From: Candidimonas nitroreducens
Lineage (GTDB): Bacteria > Pseudomonadota > Gammaproteobacteria > Burkholderiales > Burkholderiaceae_B
NCBI RefSeq assembly: GCF_002209565.1
Contig: NZ_NJIH01000002.1
Location: forward strand, 372,001-436,000
Length of the DNA stretch: 64,000 nt
Direction: 5' to 3'
Under the pieces are notes generated by a model. The model did not search any database. It was not told the origin of the DNA and saw only the letters and a list, made by a program, of their open reading frames with translations. This document shows, in pieces, positions 42,788 through 51,221 of this stretch; within the stretch, counting starts at the first letter, position 1; every line of letters starts with the position of its first letter. Position numbers and translations under genes: made by a program.

Positions 42788-43075
42788 TTACATGTGCTTG
42801 ACTTCTTCCGGCATGGGGAAGAAGGTGGGATGGCGATAGACCTTGCTATTGGCCGGCTCGAACAAAGGCTCTTTGTCGGCGGGGCTGCTGGCCACGATGT
42901 CGGCGGCGCGCACCACCCAGATGCTCAGGCCCTCGTTGCGCCGCGTGTAAACGTCGCGCGCATTATTGATGGCCATTTCGGCGTCGGATGCCCGCAAGCT
43001 GCCCACATGCTTGTGGGCCAGGCCGTGCTGGCTGCGGATGAAGACCTCCCAAAGAGGCCATGCGTCCTGTCTCAT
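42788..43075 (-). CDS. paaB: Phenylacetyl-CoA epoxidase small subunit
   Basis: 95 residues from MRQDAWPLWEVFIRS (43075), with AGGAG just upstream. The motif EVFIRSQHGLAHKHVGSLRA and the C-terminal PEEVKHM are typical of PaaB, which bridges PaaAC modules. A 15-codon longer frame to 43120 has no support. The 248 bp between paaA and paaB hold no gene that I can see, an unusually wide gap inside this operon. Confidence 0.95.
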   Translation of the reverse strand: MRQDAWPLWEVFIRSQHGLAHKHVGSLRASDAEMAINNARDVYTRRNEGLSIWVVRAADIVASSPADKEPLFEPANSKVYRHPTFFPMPEEVKHM

Positions 43076-43323
43076 TGCTTTGCTCCTGGGCGCGGCGCCT
43101 GCGGCGGGCGCGCCGTTCATGTATCAGTTTCTGCTAGCCGTGCCCTGCATCGGGAATACGCGGCAGCACATCTATATTGCCGTTCGAATACCGCCGGCCT
43201 ACAACGACGGCCGAGCCATCACGAGGCTGGGCCTCTGGCCTGGCGCGGCCGGCAAGGCTGGTAGCGCCGCCACGCGTACGCAGATGACGCAATTTCATGA
43301 GTGCGAATTTCCGAGACACCACG

Positions 43324-44316
43324 CTAGGCCGCGGCCGGCACCCGTTCCTGCTTGGCGGCATAGGCCGACAGCGCCTCGCGCACCCAGGCGCCCTCTTCGT
43401 GGGCCGCCACCCGCGCGGCCAGCCGATCACGATTGCACGGGCCGTGGCCCTTGATCACCGCATGGAACTCGGCCCAGTCGATCTCGCCGAAATCGTAGTG
43501 GCCGCGCTCTTCGTTCCACTTCAGGTCGGGATCCGGCACCGTCAGGCCCAGGTACTCGGCCTGCGGCACGCTTTGATCCACCATCTTCTGGCGCAGATCG
43601 TCGTTCGAGAACAGCTTGATGCGCCACTGCATGGACTGCGCGCTGTTGGTCGATTCCGCATCCGAAGGGCCGAACATCATCAACGCCGGCCACCACCAGC
43701 GGTTCAGCGCATCCTGGCACATGGCCTTCTGCTCGGGCGTGCCGTGCAGGCACATCTGCATCAGCAAATCGTAGCCCTGGCGCTGGTGGAAAGATTCTTC
43801 CTTGCACACACGCACCATGGCGCGCGCATAGGGCCCGTAGGAACAGCGACACAGGGGAATCTGGTTGATGATGGCCGAGCCGTCGACCAGCCACCCTATC
43901 ATGCCTATGTCAGCCCAAGTGAGCGTCGGGTAATTGAAGATGCTGGAATACTTGGCGCGGCCCGAATGCAGATCATCGACCAGATCGTCGCGCGACACAC
44001 CCAGAGTTTCGGCAGCGCTGTACAAGTACAACCCATGGCCAGCCTCGTCCTGCACCTTGGCCAGCAGTATCGCCTTGCGCTTGAGCGTGGGCGCGCGGGT
44101 GATCCAGTTGCCCTCGGGCAGCATGCCGACGATCTCGGAATGCGCATGCTGCGAAATCTGCCGCACCAGCGTCTTGCGGTAGGCCTCGGGCATCCAGTCT
44201 TTGGGCTCGACGCGCACGCCCGCGTCGATGCGTTCCTGGAATTCGCGTTCCGGGCCGCTGAGTTCGTCGGTGCTGCGCACGCGCTTGACGCCGGTTTCGA
44301 CTAATTGCGCATACAT
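43324..44316 (-). CDS. paaA: Phenylacetyl-CoA epoxidase catalytic subunit
   Basis: Diiron monooxygenase subunit that forms the 1,2-epoxide of phenylacetyl-CoA with oxygen. 330 residues. The helical ligand segments [20 protein letters not shown] and [15 protein letters not shown] carry the ExxH metal ligands. The start at 44316 ([13 protein letters not shown]) follows GGAG; the frame extends upstream to 44406 without support. It is first in the paa operon and divergent from paaX. A perfect FNR-type palindrome lies 126-139 bp upstream of the start codon. Confidence 0.97.
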   Translation of the reverse strand: MYAQLVETGVKRVRSTDELSGPEREFQERIDAGVRVEPKDWMPEAYRKTLVRQISQHAHSEIVGMLPEGNWITRAPTLKRKAILLAKVQDEAGHGLYLYSAAETLGVSRDDLVDDLHSGRAKYSSIFNYPTLTWADIGMIGWLVDGSAIINQIPLCRCSYGPYARAMVRVCKEESFHQRQGYDLLMQMCLHGTPEQKAMCQDALNRWWWPALMMFGPSDAESTNSAQSMQWRIKLFSNDDLRQKMVDQSVPQAEYLGLTVPDPDLKWNEERGHYDFGEIDWAEFHAVIKGHGPCNRDRLAARVAAHEEGAWVREALSAYAAKQERVPAAA

Positions 44317-44441
44317 GGCGGGCTCCTGTGGTCGGGGTTTAGGTTCTGCCGGCGCCGGCCCGGCACCAATCACCGGGCCGCCGCAACGGCGCACTTCTTT
44401 ACTCATGTCGCCTATACCGAGTATTATTTATTACAGAAAAA

Positions 44442-44455
44442 TTGATGTCAATCAA
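44442..44455. promoter_or_regulatory. Perfect FNR/ANR box upstream of paaA
   Basis: TTGATGTCAATCAA is an exact TTGAT-N4-ATCAA palindrome, the consensus for FNR/ANR-type regulators. It lies 126-139 bp before the paaA start codon and about 400 bp before paaX. An FNR gene with all four cluster cysteines is present at 12342. Whether the site activates or represses depends on the transcription start, which I could not place. Confidence 0.7.
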
Positions 44456-44598
44456 ATTTCAGTATCAAATAGGGCCGATACGGGTTAATCCGGAGGCCGC
44501 AAGCGCAAGTCGACGCACTGCGCCGGCTGCCGGCCTTGGAACACCTATGATCCAGCGAACCAGCCGCCACGTCTGCCCCACCCTCCACCCGTTTAGAG

Positions 44599-44706
44599 AC
44601 CGAGCGGAGAGAACGGGGTGCCTCCTGGAGGCGAGTGGGTCATCGAGCCGGAAGGAGGTACCCCGTTCTAGGCCGCGCCTCAAGAACCCAACCGCCGACG
44701 CACAAA
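44599..44706 (+). repeat. Dispersed ~105-bp element, copy A
   Basis: This stretch is closely similar to the reverse complement of 54311-54417. Both copies contain AGAACGGGGT (44610-44619 here) pairing with ACCCCGTTCT (44660-44669) around a ~40-nt loop, preceded by ACCGAGCGGAG and followed by AGGCCGCG and CAAGAACCC. It looks like a palindromic intergenic repeat. One 3-nt indel separates the copies. Confidence 0.85.
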
Positions 44707-44851
44707 CCGCAAATTCATTCCAGGCCACACAAAAAAACCAACCCGCCAACGCACCAAATCGAATATTGCCCCAATCCGCGCTACATCTTAGGTCTGGTAT
44801 AAGATGTGCCCCGAACCTGTGTATCAACCCGATCAGGAGACCTAACCCGCC

Positions 44852-45811
44852 ATGCCCCAAGCCTCGAGCACGCTGCCCAGCCTGCTCCACGCCTTGTTGG
44901 AACGCGACCCGCCGCGCGCCAAATCGCTCAGCGTCACCCTATTGGGCGACGCCATAGGCCCGCACGGCGGCAGCATCTGGCTTAGCGACCTGATCGAACT
45001 CGTCACCCCGCTGGGCATCAACGAACGCCTGCTGCGCACCAGCGTATTCCGCCTCGTGGCCCAGGACTGGCTGCAGTCCGAGCGCCACGGGCGGCGCAGC
45101 CTGTACCGCCTTAGCCAATCCGGCCTGGCGCAGACCCAGGGCGCCTCCGAGCGCATCTACAGCGGCCCACGCGAAGACTGGGACGGCCACTGGACACTGG
45201 TGGTACTGCCGCGCTTCGGCAACAGCAGCCTGGACGGCCGCGGCCAACTGCGGCGCGAACTGATCTGGGCCGGCTTTGCCGCCATCGCACCGGGCGTATT
45301 CGCCCTGCCGCGCAACCAGGCGGCGCGCGCGCGCAAGGTACTGGACAACGTGGGAATACGCGACAAGGCACTGATCCTGGACGCCAGCGACCTGGGCCTG
45401 GATCAAGAATCGAGCCTGGCCGGCCTCGTGCCGCAATGCTGGAACCTGGACGAAGTCGCGCAGCACTACCGCAACTTCTCGGCCACCTTCGCCCCGCTGC
45501 TGCGCGCGGCGGGCCGCAACGCGCCCCCCGGCCTGGCTTTCGCCCTGCGCGCCCTGACCCTGCACGAATGGCGCCGCATCGTGCTGCACGACCCGCAGTT
45601 GCCCGCGCAGATGCTGCCGGCCGCATGGCCGGGAGTGGCCGCGCGCGAACTCTGCGGCGAGCTTTATTGGACGGTATTCGAACGGGCCGAAGAACACCTG
45701 GTAGCCGTCATCAGCCGCGACCCGAGCCACTACAGCGAGCTGGATCCGCAGGTTTACCAGCGCTTCGCCAGCCACAGCCCGGATGGCGCGCGCCGCCCGG
45801 CCGCGGCCTGA
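44852..45811 (+). CDS. paaX: PaaX-type repressor of phenylacetate catabolism
   Basis: 319 residues, close to E. coli PaaX (316). An N-terminal winged HTH (about 25-85: GDAIGPHGGSIWLSDLIELVTPLGINERLLRTSVFR) is followed by the family core WDGHWTLVVLPRF and a C-terminal helical effector domain that should sense phenylacetyl-CoA. It is divergent from paaA, so it controls the operon from the 535-bp gap. AGGAG precedes ATG 44852. Confidence 0.92.
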   Translation: MPQASSTLPSLLHALLERDPPRAKSLSVTLLGDAIGPHGGSIWLSDLIELVTPLGINERLLRTSVFRLVAQDWLQSERHGRRSLYRLSQSGLAQTQGASERIYSGPREDWDGHWTLVVLPRFGNSSLDGRGQLRRELIWAGFAAIAPGVFALPRNQAARARKVLDNVGIRDKALILDASDLGLDQESSLAGLVPQCWNLDEVAQHYRNFSATFAPLLRAAGRNAPPGLAFALRALTLHEWRRIVLHDPQLPAQMLPAAWPGVAARELCGELYWTVFERAEEHLVAVISRDPSHYSELDPQVYQRFASHSPDGARRPAAA

Positions 45812-45940
45812 GGCCCGAAATCCGCAACCCGAACCACAAGCGCCTTGCAGGGCCTGGGGCCTGCCCACCCTAAAAGGGCGCGCGACCGCGGGCAATCCCA
45901 GCGGCAGGCGCCCCCGGCGAGCTTTCCAAGCGCAGCCGCA

Positions 45941-46486
45941 TCACAGCTTGATGAAGTGCTCGCGGTAGTGCTTGAGTTCGTCGATGGACTCGTAGATGTC
46001 GGCCAGCGCCTCGTGCCGGCTTTGCTTGGTGAAGCTGCGGTAGACCTCGGGCTTCCAGCGCAGCGACAGCTCCTTGAGCGTGCTGACGTCCAGATTGCGG
46101 TAGTGGAAATAGGCCTCGAGCCGCGGCATGTACTTGAACATGAAGCGCCGATCCTGGCTTATGGTGTTGCCGCACAGCGGCGACTTGCCGGCCGGCACGT
46201 AGCGCGGCAGGAATTCCAGCAACTGGTCTTCGGCCTGGGCCTCGGTCAGCGTCGAGGCCTTGACCCGGTCGATCAGGCCGCTCTTGCCATGGGTGGATTT
46301 GTTCCATTTGTCCATGGCGTCCAGCAAGGCGTCGTCTTGGTGGATGACCAGCACCGGGCCTTGCGCCACCAGGCTCAGGTCGGGCTCGGTCACGACCACG
46401 GCCACTTCGATGATGCGCTCTTTTTCGGGATCCAGCCCGGTCATTTCCATATCGAGCCACACCAGGCGCTGATCATTAACGGCCAT
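45941..46486 (-). CDS. orn: Oligoribonuclease
   Basis: DEDDh 3'-5' exonuclease that degrades 2-5-nt RNAs and linear di-GMP, usually essential. 181 residues. Motifs: [18 protein letters not shown] (Asp-Glu), [16 protein letters not shown] (Asp), and [15 protein letters not shown] (His/Asp). The start at 46486 is the family start. It is divergent from the M48 protease gene with 126 bp between. Confidence 0.97.
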   Translation of the reverse strand: MAVNDQRLVWLDMEMTGLDPEKERIIEVAVVVTEPDLSLVAQGPVLVIHQDDALLDAMDKWNKSTHGKSGLIDRVKASTLTEAQAEDQLLEFLPRYVPAGKSPLCGNTISQDRRFMFKYMPRLEAYFHYRNLDVSTLKELSLRWKPEVYRSFTKQSRHEALADIYESIDELKHYREHFIKL

Positions 46487-46612
46487 ATATAATCTTCCTC
46501 AAAAAAGAGATTTTCGCACACACGCCCGCGACTCGGCTCACGGCGCAGCCTTCGGGCGGCCCCGCCAGCGCCGCGCCGGCCACTCAGGTATCCGCTACTG
46601 CCCTATCCGTTT

Positions 46613-47857
46613 ATGTTCACCCTGCTGTTCATTGCCTTTCTGCTCGCCGACGTCGCGGTGCGCCTGTGGCTGGCCACGCGCCAGATCCGCTACGTGCAGG
46701 CGCGCCGCGGCGAGGTGCCCGCCGAATTCGCCGCCAAGATCGGCCTGTACAGCCACCAGCGCGCCGCCGACTACACCGTGGCGCGCATGCAGCTGTCCAT
46801 TCTCGAGCGCGTGGTCGACGCCGCCGTGCTGGTCGGGCTGACCCTGCTGGGCGGCCTGCAATACCTGAACGTGGCCCTGGGCCGCGCCATCGCCGGCGAC
46901 ATGTGGCGCCAGCTGGCGCTAATCGGCTGCGTACTGGCGATACTCGGGCTGATCAGCCTGCCGTTCTCGCTGTGGCGCCGCTTCCGCCTCGAAGCGCGCT
47001 TCGGCTTCAACCGCATGACCCCGAAGCTGTTCGCGCTGGACGCCTGCAAAGGGCTGCTGCTGGGGCTGGTGCTGGGCACGCCGCTGGCCGCGCTGGTGCT
47101 CTGGCTCATGGCCCATGCCGGCGCCTATTGGGGCTGGTGGGCGTGGCTGGTGTGGGTGGCCTTCAACGTGCTGATGCTGTGGCTGCTGCCCACCGTCATC
47201 GCGCCCATGTTCAACCGCTACACGCCGCTGGACAACCCGGAAATCTCCGAACGCATCGGCGCCCTGGCGCAGCGCAGCGGCTTCACCCTCAGCGGCCTGT
47301 ACGTCATGGACGGCTCGAAGCGCTCGGCCCACGGCAACGCCTACTTCACCGGCTTCGGCAAGTCGCGCCGCATCGTCTTCTTCGACACCCTGCTGGCGCG
47401 CCTCGCCCCCGAAGAGATCGAGGCAGTGCTGGCCCACGAGCTGGGGCACTTCAAGCACCGGCACATCATCAAGCGCATGGTGCTCAGCTTCGCGCTGGCC
47501 CTGGTATTCTTCCTGGTGCTGCAGTGGCTGTCGGGCAGGGTGTGGTTCTACACCGGCCTGGGCGTGCTGCCCCAGATCGGCCGCGCCAACGACGCGCTGG
47601 CGCTGATCCTGTTCTTCCTGGCCACGCCGGTGTTCACCTTCTGGGCCGGCCCGCTGGCCAGCCGGATGTCGCGCCGCGACGAATTCCAGGCCGACCGCTA
47701 CGCCGTGCAGCAGTGCACCGCCGCGCCGCTGGCCAGCGCCCTGGTCAAGCTGTACGACGACAACGCCGCAACACTCACCCCCGATCCCCTGCACTCCGCG
47801 TTCTATGACAGCCACCCGCCGGCCATCCAGCGCATCCGCCAGCTGCAACACGGCTGA
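46613..47857 (+). CDS. M48-family membrane zinc metalloprotease (Ste24-like)
   Basis: 414 residues with about six membrane segments. The zinc motif HELGH (residues 275-279) occurs in LAHELGHFKHRHIIKR, and the third-ligand helix RRDEFQADRYAV lies further on; the protein ends in the cytoplasm. It resembles CAAX-type endopeptidases such as Ste24/HtpX relatives, with a proposed role in membrane protein quality control. Its last 53 bp overlap rsgA in another frame, so the two are tightly linked. Confidence 0.92.
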   Translation: MFTLLFIAFLLADVAVRLWLATRQIRYVQARRGEVPAEFAAKIGLYSHQRAADYTVARMQLSILERVVDAAVLVGLTLLGGLQYLNVALGRAIAGDMWRQLALIGCVLAILGLISLPFSLWRRFRLEARFGFNRMTPKLFALDACKGLLLGLVLGTPLAALVLWLMAHAGAYWGWWAWLVWVAFNVLMLWLLPTVIAPMFNRYTPLDNPEISERIGALAQRSGFTLSGLYVMDGSKRSAHGNAYFTGFGKSRRIVFFDTLLARLAPEEIEAVLAHELGHFKHRHIIKRMVLSFALALVFFLVLQWLSGRVWFYTGLGVLPQIGRANDALALILFFLATPVFTFWAGPLASRMSRRDEFQADRYAVQQCTAAPLASALVKLYDDNAATLTPDPLHSAFYDSHPPAIQRIRQLQHG

Positions 47858-48740
47858 AGGGCGCGTCGTCGCCGCCCATGGGCGCCACTACGAGGTCGAA
47901 CTGGCCGACGGCCGCCATCTGAAGTGCTTCCCGCGAGGCAAGAAGGCGCTGGCCACGGTGGGCGACCGGGTGCGCATCAGCCTGCAGGGCGCCGATGAAG
48001 GCGCCATCGAGCAGGTGCTGGAGCGCAGCAACCTGCTGTACCGCTCGGACGATATGCGCAGCAAGCAGTTCGCCGCCAATGTCGACCTGCTGCTGGTGGT
48101 GGTGGCAACAGAACCCGCCTTCTCCGACGATCTGACTGGACGCGCGCTGGTAGCGGCCGGCAGCGCCGGCATCGATGCGGCGCTCATCCTGAACAAGGCC
48201 GACCTTGCGGCCGGGCTCGACGCGGCGCGCGCGCGCCTGGCCGGCCTGGCGGCGCTGGGCGTACCGGTGATCGAACTAAGCGCCCTCGACCCGGCCCAAG
48301 TTCATGCCAGGCTGCTGCCGCTGATCCGCGGACGCACCTGCCTGCTGCTGGGCCAGAGCGGCATGGGCAAGTCTACTTTGCTCAACGCCCTGGTGCCCGA
48401 GGCCCAAGCGGCCACCCGGGCCCACTCGCAGGCACTAGGCACCGGCCGCCACACCACGACCAGCACGCGCCTGTACCGGGTGCCCGAGGCCGATGCCGAC
48501 CTGATCGATTCCCCCGGGTTCCAGGCCTTCGGCCTGAACCACCTGAGCGCCCACGAGATCGAGCAAGGCTTTCCCGAATTCAAGCAGGCCATCGAGCACT
48601 GCCGCTACTACAACTGCACGCACCGCCACGAGCCGGGTTGCGGCGTCCTGGCTGCCTTGCAGCGCGGCGAAATCTCGCCCGAGCGCCACGCGCTGTACCA
48701 GCGCATCCTGGCCGAAAACGAATCGAAGAACCGCTATTGA
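47805..48740 (+). CDS. rsgA: Ribosome small-subunit-dependent GTPase A
   Basis: Late 30S assembly factor. 311 residues. N-terminal OB fold, then the circularly permuted GTPase order: G4 NKAD, then P-loop GQSGMGKST, then G3 DSPG, followed by the zinc-finger region CRYYNCTHRHEPGC. The start at ATG 47805 lies inside the end of the M48 gene; a shorter start within AEGRVVAAHG is possible because homologues begin near there. Confidence 0.95.
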   Translation: MTATRRPSSASASCNTAEGRVVAAHGRHYEVELADGRHLKCFPRGKKALATVGDRVRISLQGADEGAIEQVLERSNLLYRSDDMRSKQFAANVDLLLVVVATEPAFSDDLTGRALVAAGSAGIDAALILNKADLAAGLDAARARLAGLAALGVPVIELSALDPAQVHARLLPLIRGRTCLLLGQSGMGKSTLLNALVPEAQAATRAHSQALGTGRHTTTSTRLYRVPEADADLIDSPGFQAFGLNHLSAHEIEQGFPEFKQAIEHCRYYNCTHRHEPGCGVLAALQRGEISPERHALYQRILAENESKNRY

Positions 48741-49406
48741 TATAAGGCCCCTACACATTAAAAGGGGAACCACAACGGCGGCCAAATGGGCGCCGGGCAA
48801 GACCGCCAGGCAGCACACCGGCCGCAACCGCGTTTCGCGTCTTGACGGGCGGGTTCTCTTTGTAGCCATACGGCCCCCTTTGACGTGGACACGCCCCGAT
48901 CCGCTGCGGCCAGCGTCGAGCTGGCCAACTCCCTGAATGCCCTGAACCTCTTCATCAGCAAGACGCTGATATTCATTTCCTGGTGGCGCAGCCGGCACAT
49001 CGAGCCGGCGATCTACTTCGCCGCCTTCATCATTCCCGCCGCCAGCTCCCTGATAAACACGATGCCGAACCAGGGGCTGCTGCCGCGCAACGCGGCGCCG
49101 CCAATTTCTACCAGCCCGCCTCCGCTGGTTCGCGTCGTGGTCATGTGCTTCGGCCCCGCGCAAGAGGGACAGCAAGCCGAGGTATTCCTGCCATAGGGCC
49201 AACAGGCCACAGGAAAACAGTGGATAAAAACAACAGATAAAACACTTGCGCCAACTACTGTTTTTTTGTACAGTTCAACAAACGAAAACTGTGTTTATAA
49301 CCAGTGTTCGATTGCGGCTCGCCCTAGGCGCGGCCGCCTCCAGAGGCGCAAGGGGCCAGCAGGCTTTACCAGCTCCATGTTCCTCGTCCACTGTCGCGAG
49401 GCTCTC
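48741..49406. other. Poorly coding 666-bp stretch after rsgA
   Basis: No frame here has recognisable family similarity. One plus-strand frame (48885-49196) keeps a high third-position G+C, but the exactly codon-aligned minus-strand frames (48758-49210, broken by a TAG near 49013) share that bias, so direction cannot be settled. The last 150 bp (49250-49406) is AT-richer at first. It could be the remains of a decayed gene between rsgA and rplS. Confidence 0.5.
48885..49196 (+). CDS. Hypothetical small protein, doubtful
   Basis: 103-codon frame from GTG 48885 with two hydrophobic stretches (LFISKTLIFISWW and AIYFAAFIIPAAS) and a Pro-rich tail. Its third codon positions are mostly G or C, as in real genes here. 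Against it: no ribosome binding site, no family similarity recognised, and a codon-aligned antisense frame with the same bias. I cannot assign a function. Confidence 0.25.
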   Translation: MDTPRSAAASVELANSLNALNLFISKTLIFISWWRSRHIEPAIYFAAFIIPAASSLINTMPNQGLLPRNAAPPISTSPPPLVRVVVMCFGPAQEGQQAEVFLP

Positions 49407-49586
49407 ATGCATAGGCAACACGCTCAAACTGCTCCGGCCAAATGGCCTTTCCCGCCCATTCCCGGCGGCGGGAAAAAAACTCCCAAGCTTACCCGCGGCG
49501 CAATGCTGGCCGACATCTGTCTGGTACTGGTCTGGGGCGCAATGATCCCAGGCATGATGTGGCTGGGGGTCGCGGTGGGCTTCTAA
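49407..49586 (+). CDS. Small membrane protein, 59 residues
   Basis: ATG 49407 with GAGG 5 bases upstream. The N-terminus is polar and basic (RGGK-like, PGGGKKTPKLTRGAM), and the C-terminus is one hydrophobic helix (LADICLVLVWGAMIPGMMW, then LGVAVGF). A single-pass small protein with the basic side inside is predicted. Tiny proteins with this kind of ending occur in related Burkholderiales, from memory. Its stop codon TAA is the first of a set of 13-bp tandem repeats that follow. Confidence 0.5.
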   Translation: MHRQHAQTAPAKWPFPPIPGGGKKTPKLTRGAMLADICLVLVWGAMIPGMMWLGVAVGF

Positions 49587-49694
49587 GGCCTGCTTTTAAG
49601 GGCTGCTTTTAAGGCCTGCTTCTAAGCCCGGTTTCTAAACCTGCTTCTAAGATCTGTTTCTAAGATCTGCCTCCAGGGCTTGTTTCCAGGGCCT
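49579..49694. repeat. Nine tandem 13-bp units after the 59-aa frame
   Basis: Units follow the pattern GCTTCTAAGGCCT, at 49579, 49592, 49605, 49618, 49631 (12 bp), 49643, 49656, 49669 and 49682. The first seven keep TAA in the middle; the last two have degenerated to CCA. The 13-bp period puts TAA into all three reading frames. Confidence 0.88.
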
Positions 49695-49999
49695 GCCCAC
49701 ACCAAAAGGCCAGCCCCATTCCAGGCCAAAATCGGAACGCTCAGGCGTGCAGACACGCCATACATACGGCGACCACACGCTTCCAGATTTCAGTGTAAAA
49801 TAGCAGGCTTTGCAAACTTCATCCTCTGGCGCCAGGCCAAGAACATGACGGGTGCGCAGCAGGGTAGGCCTTCTTACCCAGCAAGCCGCGATGCGGCGGC
49901 GTACTCAGGCAGCAGCCTACACATCAAGGTGGATGCATTCCGGTCTTTGTTTCCGGCTTCATCCTTCCTGGCGGATCACGATGACACTTGGAGTTCACC
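49695..49999 (+). promoter_or_regulatory. rplS: rplS leader and promoter region
   Basis: 305 bp without a gene. A TAAAAT (-10-like) lies near 49796 after GATTTCAGTG; a GC-rich 200-nt leader would follow, ending in TTGGAGTTCACC before rplS. The usual rpsP-rimM-trmD genes are not upstream, so rplS must have its own promoter here. Confidence 0.4.
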
Positions 50000-50395
50000 A
50001 TGAACCTTATCGCTCTCATCGAGCAAGAAGAAATCCAGCGCCTCACCGGCGGCCAGGCCAAGCCCAGCTTCGGCCCTGGTGACACGATCGTCGTCAACGT
50101 GAACGTCGTCGAAGGCAGCCGCAAGCGCGTGCAGGCCTACGAAGGCGTGGTCATTGCCCAGCGCAACCGCGGCCTGAATTCCGCTTTCACGGTACGCAAG
50201 ATCTCTTCCGGCGTGGCGGTGGAACGCACCTTCCAGCTGTATTCGCCCCAAATCGCCTCCATCGAGGTCAAGCGCCGCGGCGATGTACGCCGTGCTAAAC
50301 TTTACTACCTGCGTAATCGCTCGGGTAAGGCTGCTCGCATCAAAGAGAAGCTGGTTCGCAACACGGCAAAAAAGGCTAGCGCCAGCGCCGAATAA
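50000..50395 (+). CDS. rplS: 50S ribosomal protein L19
   Basis: 131 residues from [15 protein letters not shown]. It contains the L19 hallmarks [26 protein letters not shown] (in part), SFGVAVER-like [15 protein letters not shown] and [19 protein letters not shown]19 sits at the 30S-50S interface. The start at 50000 follows GGAG; four extra upstream codons are not part of the family. A strong terminator follows. Confidence 0.98.
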   Translation: MNLIALIEQEEIQRLTGGQAKPSFGPGDTIVVNVNVVEGSRKRVQAYEGVVIAQRNRGLNSAFTVRKISSGVAVERTFQLYSPQIASIEVKRRGDVRRAKLYYLRNRSGKAARIKEKLVRNTAKKASASAE

Positions 50396-50432
50396 GCAGT
50401 TCCTGCTGATCCTTGGCAAGCAATAAAATAAG

Positions 50433-50461
50433 GGCACCCGCAAGGGTGCCTTTGTTGTTTT
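50433..50461 (+). terminator. Rho-independent terminator of rplS
   Basis: GGCACCC (50433-50439) pairs with GGGTGCC (50444-50450) around GCAA, followed by TTTGTTGTTTT. It lies 37 bp after the rplS stop and ends 5 bp before the Nudix gene start. Confidence 0.92.
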
Positions 50462-50465
50462 ATGG

Positions 50466-51221
50466 ATGCTCATGTCGCATAGCACCGATACGCCCCCGCA
50501 AGCCCGCCCTCCCCGCAGGCCCAGTTTCGATCCGCTGACGCAGCCCGTCGTTGCCGTTGCCGATATTCCGCCAGCCCTGCTGCCTTCCACCCTCGAGCTC
50601 GATTTCATACGCTTGGCATTCGGGCAGACCGTGCCATGGCAAGTCGAGCCGGTCTTCGCCGACTCGTTCGGCAGTGATTTTTCGCATTTCACGAACACCG
50701 TGCAGGCAGCGGTATTCATCCCGCTGGTACAACGCCCCAAGGGCCTGCAAGTGATTTTTACCCGGCGCGCGTCGCACCTGCACGACCATGCCGGGCAGAT
50801 CAGCTTTCCCGGCGGCCAGGTAGACCGCCTGGATCGCGATGCGATAGCCGCCGCGATCCGCGAAACCCATGAAGAAATCGGCATCGCCCCGCGCTACCTC
50901 GAGCCCATCGGCACCCACCCCGTATACCTGACTTCCACCCGCTACACCATGCTGCCGGTCATAGGGCTGGTGCTGCCGGGCTTCAGCATCGCGCCCAACA
51001 AAACGGAAGTGGCGGAAGTCTTCGAAGTACCGCTGGCGGTGCTGATGAACCCCGGCGCGCACCGCCTGCACAAGGCGCAGCTGCCTGACGGAAACTACCG
51101 CTATTATTTCTCCATCACCTGGCAAGGCCATTTCATCTGGGGCGCCACGGCCGCGCTGATCCGCAACCTGTACCACTACCTGGCAGCCGCCCAGGCCTGC
51201 CAGGCCATCTCCCGGCCATAG
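50466..51221 (+). CDS. CoA pyrophosphatase (Nudix hydrolase)
   Basis: 251 residues. NudL-type Nudix box GGQVDRLDRDAIAAAIRETHEEIGI (given here in halves: GGQVDRLDRD and AIRETHEEIGI) with the CoA-specific lead RRASHLHDHAGQISFPGG. It would split CoA and its thioesters to 4'-phosphopantetheine derivatives and 3',5'-ADP. ATG 50466 or 50472 are both possible; each lies directly behind the rplS terminator, so either readthrough or an internal promoter must drive it. Confidence 0.9.
   Translation: MLMSHSTDTPPQARPPRRPSFDPLTQPVVAVADIPPALLPSTLELDFIRLAFGQTVPWQVEPVFADSFGSDFSHFTNTVQAAVFIPLVQRPKGLQVIFTRRASHLHDHAGQISFPGGQVDRLDRDAIAAAIRETHEEIGIAPRYLEPIGTHPVYLTSTRYTMLPVIGLVLPGFSIAPNKTEVAEVFEVPLAVLMNPGAHRLHKAQLPDGNYRYYFSITWQGHFIWGATAALIRNLYHYLAAAQACQAISRP

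Larger units (their letters stand above)
44317..44851. other. 535-bp divergent paaA-paaX intergenic region
   Basis: Contains the FNR-type palindrome (44442-44455) on an AT-rich shoulder next to paaA, one copy of a dispersed ~105-bp element (44599-44706), and an AT-richer paaX upstream segment (44720-44851) with AGGAG before its start. Long frames across it are shadows. Confidence 0.7.

Noticed and set aside
44465-44890. Protein-coding reading of the dispersed element (frames at 44442-44957, 44465-44890 and 54313-54624)
   Set aside because: The frames give partly similar peptides between copies, but the conserved part is the DNA stem, substitutions show no third-position preference, and no start with a ribosome site is present.
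48435-49202. 255-codon minus-strand frame over the end of rsgA
   Set aside because: It runs antisense through the zinc-finger end of rsgA and has no recognisable domain.
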